A stretch of DNA of 64,000 nt, taken from positions 1 to 64,000 of IMG/VR virus record IMGVR_UViG_3300028800_000092. One strand, written 5' to 3'. Positions 43,256 through 50,297 of the stretch are shown piece by piece. The notes beneath the pieces are model-generated. The model ran no database searches and had not been told where the DNA came from. It worked only from the letters and a program-made list of their open reading frames with translations. Position 1 is the first letter of the stretch. Every line of letters begins with the position of its first letter. The DNA is from a virus. The translations under genes and the position numbers were made by a program.

Positions 43256-43407
43256 ATGTGTCCGTCTTGTTCCATACGTGCAGCACACGCTTCAAGGTAA
43301 TTGCGAATTGTGTCGCCTTGATAGTCGCGTTCATACCTAAAGTTCCGTGCGAGCGCTAAGATTACTTCGGCTATTTTACGTCGGGAGGTACGGGGTGACG
43401 GGTTCAA
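43252..43407 (-). CDS. Small helical protein, 51 residues
   Basis: TTG 43407, with GAGAGAC upstream, gives a product with 'RKIAEVILALARNFRYERD' and 'TIRNYLEACAARMEQ', two amphipathic helices. It ends in an ATGA overlap with the membrane protein and overlaps the end of the nuclease gene. The coupled stop and protein-like composition support it. Confidence 0.5.
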   Translation of the reverse strand: MNPSPRTSRRKIAEVILALARNFRYERDYQGDTIRNYLEACAARMEQDGHI

Positions 43408-44188
43408 AGTATTTGTCTCTCACAATCGGCTCTAACTGAACTATCTGACATTCACCTACTACATGCGCCGCATAAGCTTCACATCTCCATCCCCCATTGT
43501 GACAATTCTTCGTGAACCTGGGGTACATTCCCTGTAGGCTCTCTAGCTCTGTGATCTTGTCTGCGATGTATATGATATCCCGAATCGCATTAGCTTGCTG
43601 AGCCTTCGTGCGTTGTAGGCTATCGCGTCGAAAGGACGGGGGCAGGCGACCAGCAGGGGAACGCCTAGTAAGTACGTCAAGGGTAATACTATCGAAAGGT
43701 TCACCGTAGATTTGCTCTGCGGCCCATTGATATAGGCCGACTTGGGCTTTAGCTGCCCAGACTTCAGGTAAGTTAGCTCTACTTGTGCGAGACTCGGTCT
43801 TATGGTCCATCAGGCCTAGGCGGCCCGATTCGTTATCTCTATAGATAACGTCCATCTTTCCGATCAGGATGTGCGGGCTAGACGGGAGGGGCACCTCAAA
43901 GTACCTCTCTACATCAACTACAGCAAACGGCTCTACAGGGTACTGCGCCTTGTAGGCTTCAAAGAGTTCTTGGGCTTCGGCTTCTACTAGAGGGTCACCC
44001 AGGGAGATATCTTCCCCGAGAACACCCGGTTCTCGTAAGGCGAAATGACCCTCTAGTAACTTGTGAATCCTTGTTCCAAACTCCAGCGCGCCCCCGGCAC
44101 CCTTTCGAGTCCAGCCGTTGATGTAGCGTTCCTGATACAATGCAGGACAGCTAGTGAAGGCCTCCGCTGCTGAGTTATCTATCTTCAA
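43376..44188 (-). CDS. RecB-like PD-(D/E)XK nuclease
   Basis: This 270-residue protein has 'AFTSCPALYQERYINGW' at the start, 'HKLLEGHF', 'ILIGKMDVIYR', 'LGLMDHKTES' and 'KAQVGLYQWA', the full order of the PDDEXK_1/Cas4-RecB nuclease family, with the Asp, Asp and Lys active site. Three cysteines near the C-terminus might hold a metal. It probably processes DNA ends for the Sak4-like ATPase. Confidence 0.82.
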   Translation of the reverse strand: MKIDNSAAEAFTSCPALYQERYINGWTRKGAGGALEFGTRIHKLLEGHFALREPGVLGEDISLGDPLVEAEAQELFEAYKAQYPVEPFAVVDVERYFEVPLPSSPHILIGKMDVIYRDNESGRLGLMDHKTESRTSRANLPEVWAAKAQVGLYQWAAEQIYGEPFDSITLDVLTRRSPAGRLPPSFRRDSLQRTKAQQANAIRDIIYIADKITELESLQGMYPRFTKNCHNGGWRCEAYAAHVVGECQIVQLEPIVRDKYFEPVTPYLPT

Positions 44189-44192
44189 CTAA

Positions 44193-44444
44193 CTAAAGAG
44201 CTTCCACGCTTTGAATACACCCTACAGGTATCGCCAGCGGGCACAACACCGCATCGTCGTCGAGGCTACTTGACACCACGACCTTCTCGGCATCCACATG
44301 AGCAAGGTAACCTATAGTGGTTACATGCCCCACGTCGGCACGTTTGGCCTGTAGGCTAGCGTAGTGCCAGCCACTCTGGAACTTACTGTCTACCCAAGTC
44401 ACCTTTACGGGGGTCTTGAGTGGTATTTCCTTTGTTATCATCAT
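44193..44444 (-). CDS. Hypothetical beta-rich protein, 83 residues
   Basis: It begins with two adjacent ATG codons and follows a putative sigma promoter that ends 40 bases before it. The sequence is a small beta domain ('TPVKVTWVDSKFQSGWHYA', 'EKVVVSSSLDDDAV'). It precedes the nuclease in the transcript. No family is recognised. Confidence 0.6.
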   Translation of the reverse strand: MMITKEIPLKTPVKVTWVDSKFQSGWHYASLQAKRADVGHVTTIGYLAHVDAEKVVVSSSLDDDAVLCPLAIPVGCIQSVEAL

Positions 44445-44483
44445 CTTTGAACTTCGGCTCTGGTGGCCGATTTACGCGGCATC

Positions 44484-44538
44484 ATTGAATTAGTCTCCCG
44501 CTAGGCGCGGTTTCTGACGCGGCGCGAAAATTTATTTT
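44484..44538 (-). promoter_or_regulatory. Putative phage sigma promoter, 55-bp repeat copy
   Basis: The minus strand reads AAAATAAA, 11 bases, CGTCAGAAACC, 11 bases, GAGACTAATTCAAT, identical in all three blocks to 40990-41044, while the spacers differ. Conservation limited to blocks with constant spacing is what a promoter recognised by one sigma factor would show. It precedes the gene at 44193-44444. Confidence 0.6.
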
Positions 44539-44564
44539 TCGGCACCGTGAACGTAAAACTTACG

Positions 44565-45107
44565 CTAATTGGCATCTTCCAGTAAATTCAACATAATACG
44601 GGCCTTGTACTTATCTGGATGCGCCACAAATTTGTCGAAGTTCACTGGGCGATAGGCGGTGTACTCCACAGCAAAGAGGCGATGAAAAGCTTTTGCCTTG
44701 TAATACGGATGCACCTCTCGTGTGAAGTTATGTAAGTGCCCATGAATGTTAATGTTACAGCCGTCCGCCAGACTCGTACTCGGTTCGTGTGTGAGCCAAC
44801 AGTTACGATACTTGAGCGCTTGGCACGCGAACGAGAACCCCTGGTCCATCCACCAGTCTGGCCCGTGCATACGGTCGTGATTCCCTAGTACGAGAATCTT
44901 TCGGCCCGGAAGCTCGGCGAGAATGTCCTTTACTTTCCGTCGGTTACCGATAGCTACATCACCTAGGTGAAGAACTAGGTCCTCTGGCTTCACTATCTCT
45001 TGCCAACGCTTGATAAGCAAGTCCGTAAAGTTCCCAGGGCGCTTGCAGTACGTAGCGATCTTATCGTGGTTAAAATGCGTGTCAGAGATCAACCAAGTGA
45101 CTTTCAT
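44565..45107 (-). CDS. Metallophosphoesterase (second)
   Basis: The 180-residue protein has 'SDTHFNH' (near 8), 'LHLGDVA' (near 46), 'LGNHD' (near 74), 'THEPS' and 'NIHGHLH' (near 120). This is the compact phage-type calcineurin-like phosphoesterase. It could act on cyclic or small nucleotides. Its length and motif spacing differ from the one at 34654-35451, so it is not a recent duplicate. Confidence 0.82.
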   Translation of the reverse strand: MKVTWLISDTHFNHDKIATYCKRPGNFTDLLIKRWQEIVKPEDLVLHLGDVAIGNRRKVKDILAELPGRKILVLGNHDRMHGPDWWMDQGFSFACQALKYRNCWLTHEPSTSLADGCNINIHGHLHNFTREVHPYYKAKAFHRLFAVEYTAYRPVNFDKFVAHPDKYKARIMLNLLEDAN

Positions 45108-45424
45108 TTCTTAAGCACCCAAACCTGCTCGGCCCACATACGTTCAAGTTCTACTTCGTCCCCACGGTCAATGGCATCCATGACAGCCTCTTCAGCCTCT
45201 ACTAGGGCCTTGGGCAGCGGGTCCCGTGTCATTCGCCTACGTCTATCAAACATAAGGAGTAACTGGTCCCCGAGAGCGGATTCAGGCTTTCGTTCGGCCT
45301 TGGGCTGGCTACGCCTTATATGATACAGACGTAGCGCTTCGGCCTCGACAAGAGCCTCTACGGCCTTCTGAGGCTCCGGGCCGAGCATCTCTAGAGCGAA
45401 GGCGGACAATTCTACGACGATCAT
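45104..45424 (-). CDS. Hypothetical helical protein, 106 residues
   Basis: ATG 45424 overlaps the stop of the upstream small gene (ATGA), so I prefer it to the open frame up to 45484. The product is helical with many Glu, Arg and Leu residues ('ALVEAEALRLYHIRRSQ', 'ALVEAEEAVMDAIDRGD'). It overlaps the phosphoesterase start by four bases. Confidence 0.58.
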   Translation of the reverse strand: MIVVELSAFALEMLGPEPQKAVEALVEAEALRLYHIRRSQPKAERKPESALGDQLLLMFDRRRRMTRDPLPKALVEAEEAVMDAIDRGDEVELERMWAEQVWVLKK

Positions 45425-45555
45425 AATAGCTTCCGGTACAGGCGTGCCATCCCCCAAGCGAACTGCACCCATGGAACGGGCCACGGGCCTTGCTTCGCTA
45501 TAGCCTGGTTACGGGTGGCCCATAGGAAACAGAAGAAGTTACACAACGTGTGCAT
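45421..45555 (-). CDS. Small aromatic-rich protein, 44 residues
   Basis: It starts directly after the preceding stop (TAAATG) and ends in an ATGA overlap. The product has many Trp, Phe and Pro residues, including 'LCNFFCFLWATRNQAIA' and 'WPVPWVQFAWGMARLYRK'. It may be membrane-peripheral. Coupling on both sides supports it. Confidence 0.5.
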   Translation of the reverse strand: MHTLCNFFCFLWATRNQAIAKQGPWPVPWVQFAWGMARLYRKLL

Positions 45556-45723
45556 TTAAGGGTTCCAATCTCCGCGTTCGATTTTATCAAGGGCATGACC
45601 AACAAGTAACACGAAACCCCCGACCATAAAGAACATCCCTGCGGCCGCGATCTTGTTCCCATACGCGGCGTAATTGAACAACCAGCCCGCAACGCCTGCG
45701 ATTCCGGCAAAGACCCATTTCAT
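45556..45723 (-). CDS. Small two-helix membrane protein
   Basis: This 55-residue protein has two membrane helices ('WVFAGIAGVAGWLFNYAA' and 'AGMFFMVGGFVLLVGHAL') and a charged end. Its ribosome site AAGGAG lies inside the right operator-like array, and a GTGACAC half-site covers the region just before ATG 45723. It is the first gene of its unit. Holin-like or other membrane roles are possible. Confidence 0.62.
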   Translation of the reverse strand: MKWVFAGIAGVAGWLFNYAAYGNKIAAAGMFFMVGGFVLLVGHALDKIERGDWNP

Positions 45724-45879
45724 GGTGTCACAATTCTCCTTGTAAGTTATTGATTCTTGGTGTCATGACTTTTCACCAATATGTACAGGGTGGGGGGGGG
45801 GGGAGTGGGTGTCTTACACATATACAGCGTGACAAAGGTGACACCTGTTTTCATGGAGTTACGGGCGAAATTGTGACAC
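45724..45879. repeat. Operator-like array, right copy of an inverted repeat
   Basis: The reverse complement of this segment matches 56-211, including half-sites (GGTGTCAC, TTTGTCAC, GTGACACC), the C-tract (here a G-tract at 45788-45809 on the plus strand) and 'AGAATCAATA'. Relative to the downstream genes it has the same orientation as the left copy. It covers the ribosome site of the first gene. An operator or origin function would both fit. Confidence 0.7.
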
Positions 45880-45885
45880 GGCCCT

Positions 45886-46056
45886 TTAACCGCCGTAGTC
45901 CAGCGTCCGGCCACCCCGAAAATATGCCTCTTGGGCTTCGCAGATTCCGTTGTAGATAAGTTCGTAAAGCTCGTCAACAGAGAGGTCCACGCTGTAAAAA
46001 ACCCCCACGGCATCCGTAGCGATACGCCGCGCAATAGTATCTGCGGAACTACTCAC
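45886..46056 (-). CDS. Hypothetical protein, 56 residues
   Basis: GTG 46056 overlaps the upstream stop (GTGA) and has GGTGAGGG upstream, so it is preferred to the open frame to 46119. The product is acidic and helical ('DLSVDELYELIYNGICEAQ'). It is the last gene of the amidoligase operon before the operator-like array. Confidence 0.58.
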   Translation of the reverse strand: MSSSADTIARRIATDAVGVFYSVDLSVDELYELIYNGICEAQEAYFRGGRTLDYGG

Positions 46057-46214
46057 GCCCTCACCGCCCCCAGGTGCGCATCGGGCACGGTAGGCTTCGG
46101 ACGCACCACTGGCGCACAATCACACGGCGTCTCTATGTCGTAGAACTGATGGCACTTGGAGCAGACTTCGAGTCGTCCTTTCCAATTAACGGGAATTCCA
46201 GCAGTGATTCGCAT
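46053..46214 (-). CDS. Small zinc-ribbon protein
   Basis: From ATG 46214, with GAGGAGGGG 13 bases upstream, the product has 53 residues including 'VCSKCHQFYDIETPCDC', a four-cysteine cluster. It overlaps the upstream gene by 82 bases in another frame, so one of the two starts may be wrong. The GTGA coupling to the next gene supports it. Confidence 0.5.
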   Translation of the reverse strand: MRITAGIPVNWKGRLEVCSKCHQFYDIETPCDCAPVVRPKPTVPDAHLGAVRA

Positions 46215-46429
46215 GGTTGTGGGCGGTCCCCTCCTCGGGACTTGGGCTTGTGGCCGATGTGGTAATGGAGTCCGTACGGACACTTGTAGACCTGTAGGGG
46301 CCTAGTGGGCCGAGTGTCATGCTCGGCTGTGGCCTTGAGGATAGTCTCCGCGTGGGACAATGTAGAGTACTGGCGCTTACGGAAGCAGCAGGTTCGAAAG
46401 TGCCAATACTTGTGTTTGGGGGAGATCAT
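46133..46429 (-). CDS. Basic protein with a phage zinc-type motif
   Basis: The 98-residue product starts at an ATG overlapping the upstream stop (ATGA). It has 'RTCCFRKRQYSTLSHAE' and 'LQVYKCPYGLHYHIGHK', the C-terminal pattern of small phage proteins with a Cys/His site. It is basic and may bind nucleic acid. Function is unknown. Confidence 0.6.
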   Translation of the reverse strand: MISPKHKYWHFRTCCFRKRQYSTLSHAETILKATAEHDTRPTRPLQVYKCPYGLHYHIGHKPKSRGGDRPQPCESLLEFPLIGKDDSKSAPSAISSTT

Positions 46430-46590
46430 ATACCTGCACCGGACTCGTTTAGGAGACACTCGGCATAGCCGGCGTCGTGGCCTTGACAGTACCCGTCGTC
46501 AAAAATCGCTTGGACTAACGCCTTTATTTCCTCAGCGGACCTACGAGTAAGTATCGCTTCAGCAATAGCGTTCCATGCCTCTTTGTTCAC
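46426..46590 (-). CDS. Small acidic helical protein, 54 residues
   Basis: GTG 46590 overlaps the amidoligase stop (GTGA) and the frame ends in ATGA with the next gene. The product has 'AIAEAILTRRSAEEIKALV' and 'YCQGHDAGYAECLL'. Overlap at both ends supports expression. No family is recognised. Confidence 0.55.
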   Translation of the reverse strand: MNKEAWNAIAEAILTRRSAEEIKALVQAIFDDGYCQGHDAGYAECLLNESGAGI

Positions 46591-47405
46591 ATCAACACCT
46601 TCCACGCTTCACGAAAGTCTACATCAACCGGAAACTGAACGCTCTTGACACCTACACCTAGAACCCGCTCCGAAACCCGCTTCGCATTAACGTCGTCCCC
46701 GAAGTACTCGAATATACGGCGGAGACGCATGTAGCCTGGCCGGAGACCAAGGGCATCAAGGGCCGCTTGTGGGTCAACAGCGCAGAGCTTGGCACCTGTG
46801 AGGCATAGGAACGTAGTCTTGGGATGAAAGAGCCAAGAGGCCATTGTACGATACTCAGTACGAAAAGGGGGCTGCGGTAGGTAGCCCCCTGCTCCTGGTA
46901 CACGTACATCTCCAAACCTCCCATACCCGTGCATCTCGCCCCGACGGTGCTCAGACTCTTCGCGGGGGAGAATATCCAGCGTCTCTAGACACTTAGTGAA
47001 CTTGTCAAGCGCCTTGACACGGAGGTTATGTTGCGTGGAAAACACACGCATGTCATCGTGTTCATAGGGCGTCAAGTCCAGATGCACATGCCCCCCGATG
47101 GGCATTTGGCGGTACATGCGATTTGGGTTAATTAACGCTCGTGCTTGCCATTTAGGGAGAGCTCCCGCTCGTAGCTTTCCGATACCCTCCGCTTGAAGCG
47201 GCTCCGAGAGAATAATGCGCTTGAGTCGTAATGTCAACGTCCGGGTGTCCTTACTCGGCTCCGGGTGCAGCTCAGCCACATCCCCTCCGTGGTCAATGCC
47301 TATAGGGCCATCGTGGTCCATTGGCAAGACCAGTAGCGCTCCCGCCTTATCGTAGGCCACGAACTCCGGGTCACAACCGACTAGAAATTTATTTAACAGC
47401 GCCAA
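46587..47405 (-). CDS. COOH-NH2 (amido)ligase, phiEco32 type 2-like, copy 1
   Basis: This 272-residue enzyme has the marks of the glutamine-synthetase-like ligases described in phiEco32-like phages: 'GCDPEF' at 10-15, 'VAELHPEP' at 43-50, 'GGHVHLD' at 104-110 and 'FRTEYRTMASWL' further on. Acidic and His residues in these blocks should bind ATP-Mg. The family is predicted to join a carboxylate to an amine with ATP. TTG 47405 follows GAGGGAA and overlaps the sigma gene by 17 bases. Confidence 0.8.
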   Translation of the reverse strand: MALLNKFLVGCDPEFVAYDKAGALLVLPMDHDGPIGIDHGGDVAELHPEPSKDTRTLTLRLKRIILSEPLQAEGIGKLRAGALPKWQARALINPNRMYRQMPIGGHVHLDLTPYEHDDMRVFSTQHNLRVKALDKFTKCLETLDILPREESEHRRGEMHGYGRFGDVRVPGAGGYLPQPPFRTEYRTMASWLFHPKTTFLCLTGAKLCAVDPQAALDALGLRPGYMRLRRIFEYFGDDVNAKRVSERVLGVGVKSVQFPVDVDFREAWKVLM

Positions 47406-47907
47406 GTAATTCCCTCACTTTCGAGCGCATACGCGATAACCGCTGGTACACGGTGTCTATATTAATCCCGAGCCTCTCTGCGATGTCCTGCGCCGTATAG
47501 CCACAGACAACGGAGTCGAACAGGTCCCGGTCATAGTCCGAGAGCTGTTTACGTATGTCGTCCGTCAAGAGCCCGAGTTCAAGTTCATTCCAGTTCAAGG
47601 CCGGAGCATCTACTTCAAGCTGATCGGTAACGGAGTCCTGTTGCTCTCGGTACGCGTCACGGACCTTGTTCATAACGAGCGCATGGTACCAAGTGCGGAA
47701 CTTGCTCAGACCCGTCCAGGCTATAGGGTGCAGGAGTACATATACCGCGCAATTGTTCGCAATGTCCTGTGTCTTCTCGTAGCCGAGGCTCGAATAACAT
47801 AGGTTCTTTGCGTAGACCCGGAGTTCAGATACGAGCCGCCGTTCAATGTCCGGTGTACGTTCATCGCGCCAGGCTATAAAGAGGGCGTCCTCTAATTGTT
47901 CGGGCAC
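47389..47907 (-). CDS. ECF-like phage sigma factor
   Basis: This 172-residue protein has a sigma region 2 at about 20-80 ('YEKTQDIANNCAVYVLL', 'KFRTWYHALVMNKVRDAY') and a region 4 helix-turn-helix at about 120-165 ('AQDIAERLGINIDTVYQRL'), with no region 1.1 or 3. It should redirect host RNA polymerase to phage promoters, as the phiEco32 sigma does. It lies inside the amidoligase operon, after a zinc-ribbon protein. The likely target motif is at 242-276, 40990-41044 and 44484-44538. Confidence 0.85.
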   Translation of the reverse strand: MPEQLEDALFIAWRDERTPDIERRLVSELRVYAKNLCYSSLGYEKTQDIANNCAVYVLLHPIAWTGLSKFRTWYHALVMNKVRDAYREQQDSVTDQLEVDAPALNWNELELGLLTDDIRKQLSDYDRDLFDSVVCGYTAQDIAERLGINIDTVYQRLSRMRSKVRELLGAVK

Positions 47908-48369
47908 TTATGTCTCCTCTTCATATAGCATAGTGAGTATTGGCTCGTCCTCTTCGGCTGTAGAGACTACGTCTTCATTGAGTTCGTAGTCTTCAAGGTC
48001 AAGGTCGATCTCCCCGCGTGCGAGGCACATACAACAAATGTTTTCATATGAATCGCTAGCGCAAGAGAGACATATATCCTTGCCGCAAACAGGGCACTTT
48101 AGCTCTGCATGGTGCTCGCAGCCGGGAGTGCTACAGAAGGCCTTGTCGCCTTTAACAATGACTTTAGCGTCAAGGATAAGGGCGTCTTGCTCCGCTTCGA
48201 GACACTCCGGGCAAGCGAATTGGGTCAAGGGCATATCGTCACGGGCGATTTCTGTAGGAGTAATAACGGTTCCGTGATACCCGCAGTGAAACTTTTTGGT
48301 CCGAGGGTGATACTCTACGAACTCGGTGCCAGGGAGGATTATAGAGGGTTTTACGGGAAAGTAGGTCAT
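47908..48369 (-). CDS. Multi-zinc-ribbon protein next to sigma
   Basis: This 153-residue protein has 'FACPECLEAEQ', 'FCSTPGCEHHAELKCPVCGK' in parts, and 'ICLSCAS', 'ICCMC', a cross-brace-like set of cysteines and histidines, then an acidic C-terminus. Its stop lies directly before the sigma start. A role as a sigma partner or anti-sigma is possible by position alone. Confidence 0.65.
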   Translation of the reverse strand: MTYFPVKPSIILPGTEFVEYHPRTKKFHCGYHGTVITPTEIARDDMPLTQFACPECLEAEQDALILDAKVIVKGDKAFCSTPGCEHHAELKCPVCGKDICLSCASDSYENICCMCLARGEIDLDLEDYELNEDVVSTAEEDEPILTMLYEEET

Positions 48370-48965
48370 TATAGACCATCCTCGTCACCGGGGTTATTCC
48401 AAGGCCAATTGTTAGGAGCGGGGGCCGGGTCATATTGAACGGCGAAGTCTGCGAGGCCTTGTGCCTGCGCTTGATATGGCACAAAAGGCGGCTCTGGTGC
48501 GTTTCCTTGAGCCATATTACCCGCGTTATAAAGGACCCTTCGAGCCCGTTCTACTTGTGCCGCCACATTCCTATCTCTTTGAGGGCGATAAGCAAGGGGA
48601 GGATAGTCCCCGGCTATGACTCTACGTACGAGGGGCATGTTCAATTTCAAGTGTGCGTGCTTCGGTTTCTTGTGCGCTCCACGTAGAACGCCAAGTGCAC
48701 TTCGCTTCGCTAGGTATCGGCTACGGTTCCTATGGGTCCCACGGGGCTCTATATAAATAGAGAGCCGGGCGGGGCCGTTTAAGCGCATTTGCTCCGCGTA
48801 CGTCTTACAGGCTTTGAACGTGGATACGATACGTTCCTTCATGGTAGCGCCATTGCTGGCAGCTATACCGTAGTCTAGCCGAAATTGCTTGAGCCGGGTC
48901 TTGGCGAAGGAGCCAAGATAGATTTGACCGTTAAGGTATTCGAGAACGTATCGTGTTTTGGTCAT
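48369..48965 (-). CDS. Basic protein with a Pro/Ala/Gln-rich tail
   Basis: This 198-residue protein has a basic N-terminal two-thirds ('RSRYLAKRSALGVLRGAHKK') that may bind nucleic acid and a low-complexity tail with Pro, Ala, Gln and Trp. The stop overlaps the next start (TAATG). I find no family. Confidence 0.58.
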   Translation of the reverse strand: MTKTRYVLEYLNGQIYLGSFAKTRLKQFRLDYGIAASNGATMKERIVSTFKACKTYAEQMRLNGPARLSIYIEPRGTHRNRSRYLAKRSALGVLRGAHKKPKHAHLKLNMPLVRRVIAGDYPPLAYRPQRDRNVAAQVERARRVLYNAGNMAQGNAPEPPFVPYQAQAQGLADFAVQYDPAPAPNNWPWNNPGDEDGL

Positions 48966-49217
48966 TTATTTGATTCCAGCGGCCCTCTCGCGTGGGGCGG
49001 GTTGGTTGCGCTCTGGATGATGCCAGCAGGGCTTAACGTCGTCGCAGTTCTTGTCGAGGTAATCCTTGAAGCAGGGGTTGCAAAGCACCACTGTTCCTGT
49101 ATTAGTAGTTTCGCCCCCACAATGACGACAGTGGTTCATTGGTGGGGCGGGTTGGGGGCTAGGAAGGGCCCGCCCATTGCCATCTACATCGTTTCCGTCC
49201 ACATCCTTGTATGCCAC
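48966..49217 (-). CDS. Small zinc-ribbon protein
   Basis: GTG 49217 overlaps the ATP-grasp stop by one base (TAGTG), with GAGGGG upstream. The 83-residue product has 'HCRHCGGETTNTG', 'LCNPCFKDYL' and 'CWHH', a likely zinc ribbon of phage type. It is coupled to the ligase but its role is unknown. Confidence 0.62.
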   Translation of the reverse strand: MAYKDVDGNDVDGNGRALPSPQPAPPMNHCRHCGGETTNTGTVVLCNPCFKDYLDKNCDDVKPCWHHPERNQPAPRERAAGIK

Positions 49218-49960
49218 TACTGTCCCTTCCCCTCTCCGTTCCTCTTTGGATACCCGTTTCTTACCCACTTCGCTATGCTATCAGCAAGTCCCGTAAGCCC
49301 TTGTCTAGGACCTTCAACACCTGGAGCGGTGTTGACCTCAAGGACGTAATAAGCTCCATCAAATCCTTGAAGGATATCTGCTGCCCCGAAATCGAGTCCA
49401 AGCGCATCCACTGCCTTAGCACCGATTGCACGTAGGGCCTCCGGAGTTCCCGGAGCAATGTCAAAGGCGAAGCCGTTGTCGTAATTGGCACCAACTCGCT
49501 TGCCAAGTTGTTCGGGATGCTTAAGGACTTTTTCATAGACTGCCTTTACCGTTCTCCTGAACGCCCAGACACGATACTCTCGCTGACGTGGAATGTACTG
49601 CGTGAAGAAATCTGACTGACGTTGACGCGCAGGCCATTCCACGTCTTTGCCCAGTATAGGTACAATGTCTTTTCCCCCGACATGGTGAAACTTCCTTCCC
49701 AAGAGCGGGAACTTAAGATTCTCTCCAGTCCTTGAGAAAGGAGGGACGCTAATTCCTTTTTCTCGCAGTCGCTCAAGTTGCGCATACTTGTTTAGCTCTC
49801 CTGCCCGTGCGTTTAGGCACGGGAGCTGACTGTGAATACGTACGCCATAGGAAACTACGGCATCTTCTTGGCCATCGCGGGCCAGTTTGAGGCCACGTTC
49901 AATGAGAAGGTCACGGAGTAAACGGCCTGTGGGGCCAGCGGCAGCGGTGAATTTAATCAT
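49217..49960 (-). CDS. ATP-grasp carboxylate-amine ligase
   Basis: This 247-residue protein has the ATP-grasp order: an N-terminal Rossmann-like part, 'LLGRKFHHVGGKDI' (about 85-100), 'FFTQYIPRQREYRVWAF' (about 137-153), and the C-terminal 'ADILQGFDGAYYVLEVNTA' whose Glu and Asn bind Mg-ATP. RimK-like enzymes of this class add amino acids to peptides or proteins. It lies between a GATase and amidoligases, so it probably works in the same pathway. Confidence 0.82.
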   Translation of the reverse strand: MIKFTAAAGPTGRLLRDLLIERGLKLARDGQEDAVVSYGVRIHSQLPCLNARAGELNKYAQLERLREKGISVPPFSRTGENLKFPLLGRKFHHVGGKDIVPILGKDVEWPARQRQSDFFTQYIPRQREYRVWAFRRTVKAVYEKVLKHPEQLGKRVGANYDNGFAFDIAPGTPEALRAIGAKAVDALGLDFGAADILQGFDGAYYVLEVNTAPGVEGPRQGLTGLADSIAKWVRNGYPKRNGEGKGQ

Positions 49961-50102
49961 AGATATCTGGATATGCCTCTTCTACATCTTCCAACGCCCG
50001 TAGGACAGGAGTGTCAATGTAGTTACAGTTGTCGTTAAGGGCGCTTGCGAGTGTCTTAAGTAACCGAAAGGCTTTAGTGTATCGACCCTCTGCTTCAGCC
50101 AT
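49953..50102 (-). CDS. Small helical protein, 49 residues
   Basis: ATG 50102 gives a product with 'YTKAFRLLKTLASALND' and 'PVLRALEDVEEAYPDIYD'. Its stop overlaps the ATP-grasp start by eight bases. Translational coupling is likely. Function unknown. Confidence 0.55.
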   Translation of the reverse strand: MAEAEGRYTKAFRLLKTLASALNDNCNYIDTPVLRALEDVEEAYPDIYD

Positions 50103-50111
50103 AAAGTTCTT

Positions 50112-50297
50112 TCAGTGTAGCTTTACCCACTGTTGCGCACGTTTCCAAACGCACGTTCGGTCATATACAATGGTGTCCGGCTCATCGCTCCCTTTCCCAC
50201 AACATTCACAGTGGTATTCGTACCCAAGAGCAAAGTCGTTGTGACTAATGGGGTGACAAACAGCTAGATCAGAAACTATGTTTGCTGCTTCGTTCAT
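50112..50297 (-). CDS. Small Cys/His protein, 61 residues
   Basis: The start overlaps the GATase stop (ATGA). 'YHCECCGKGSDEPDTIV' and 'CHPISHND' give a possible zinc site. The C-terminus ends in 'WKRAQQWVKLH'. It lies between the GATase and ATP-grasp genes. Function unknown. Confidence 0.6.
   Translation of the reverse strand: MNEAANIVSDLAVCHPISHNDFALGYEYHCECCGKGSDEPDTIVYDRTCVWKRAQQWVKLH

Noticed and set aside
72-45879. Direct-repeat reading of the two operator-like arrays
   Set aside because: A same-strand match exists because each array is partly palindromic, but the inverted alignment is longer and includes the C-tract, so I report inverted copies.
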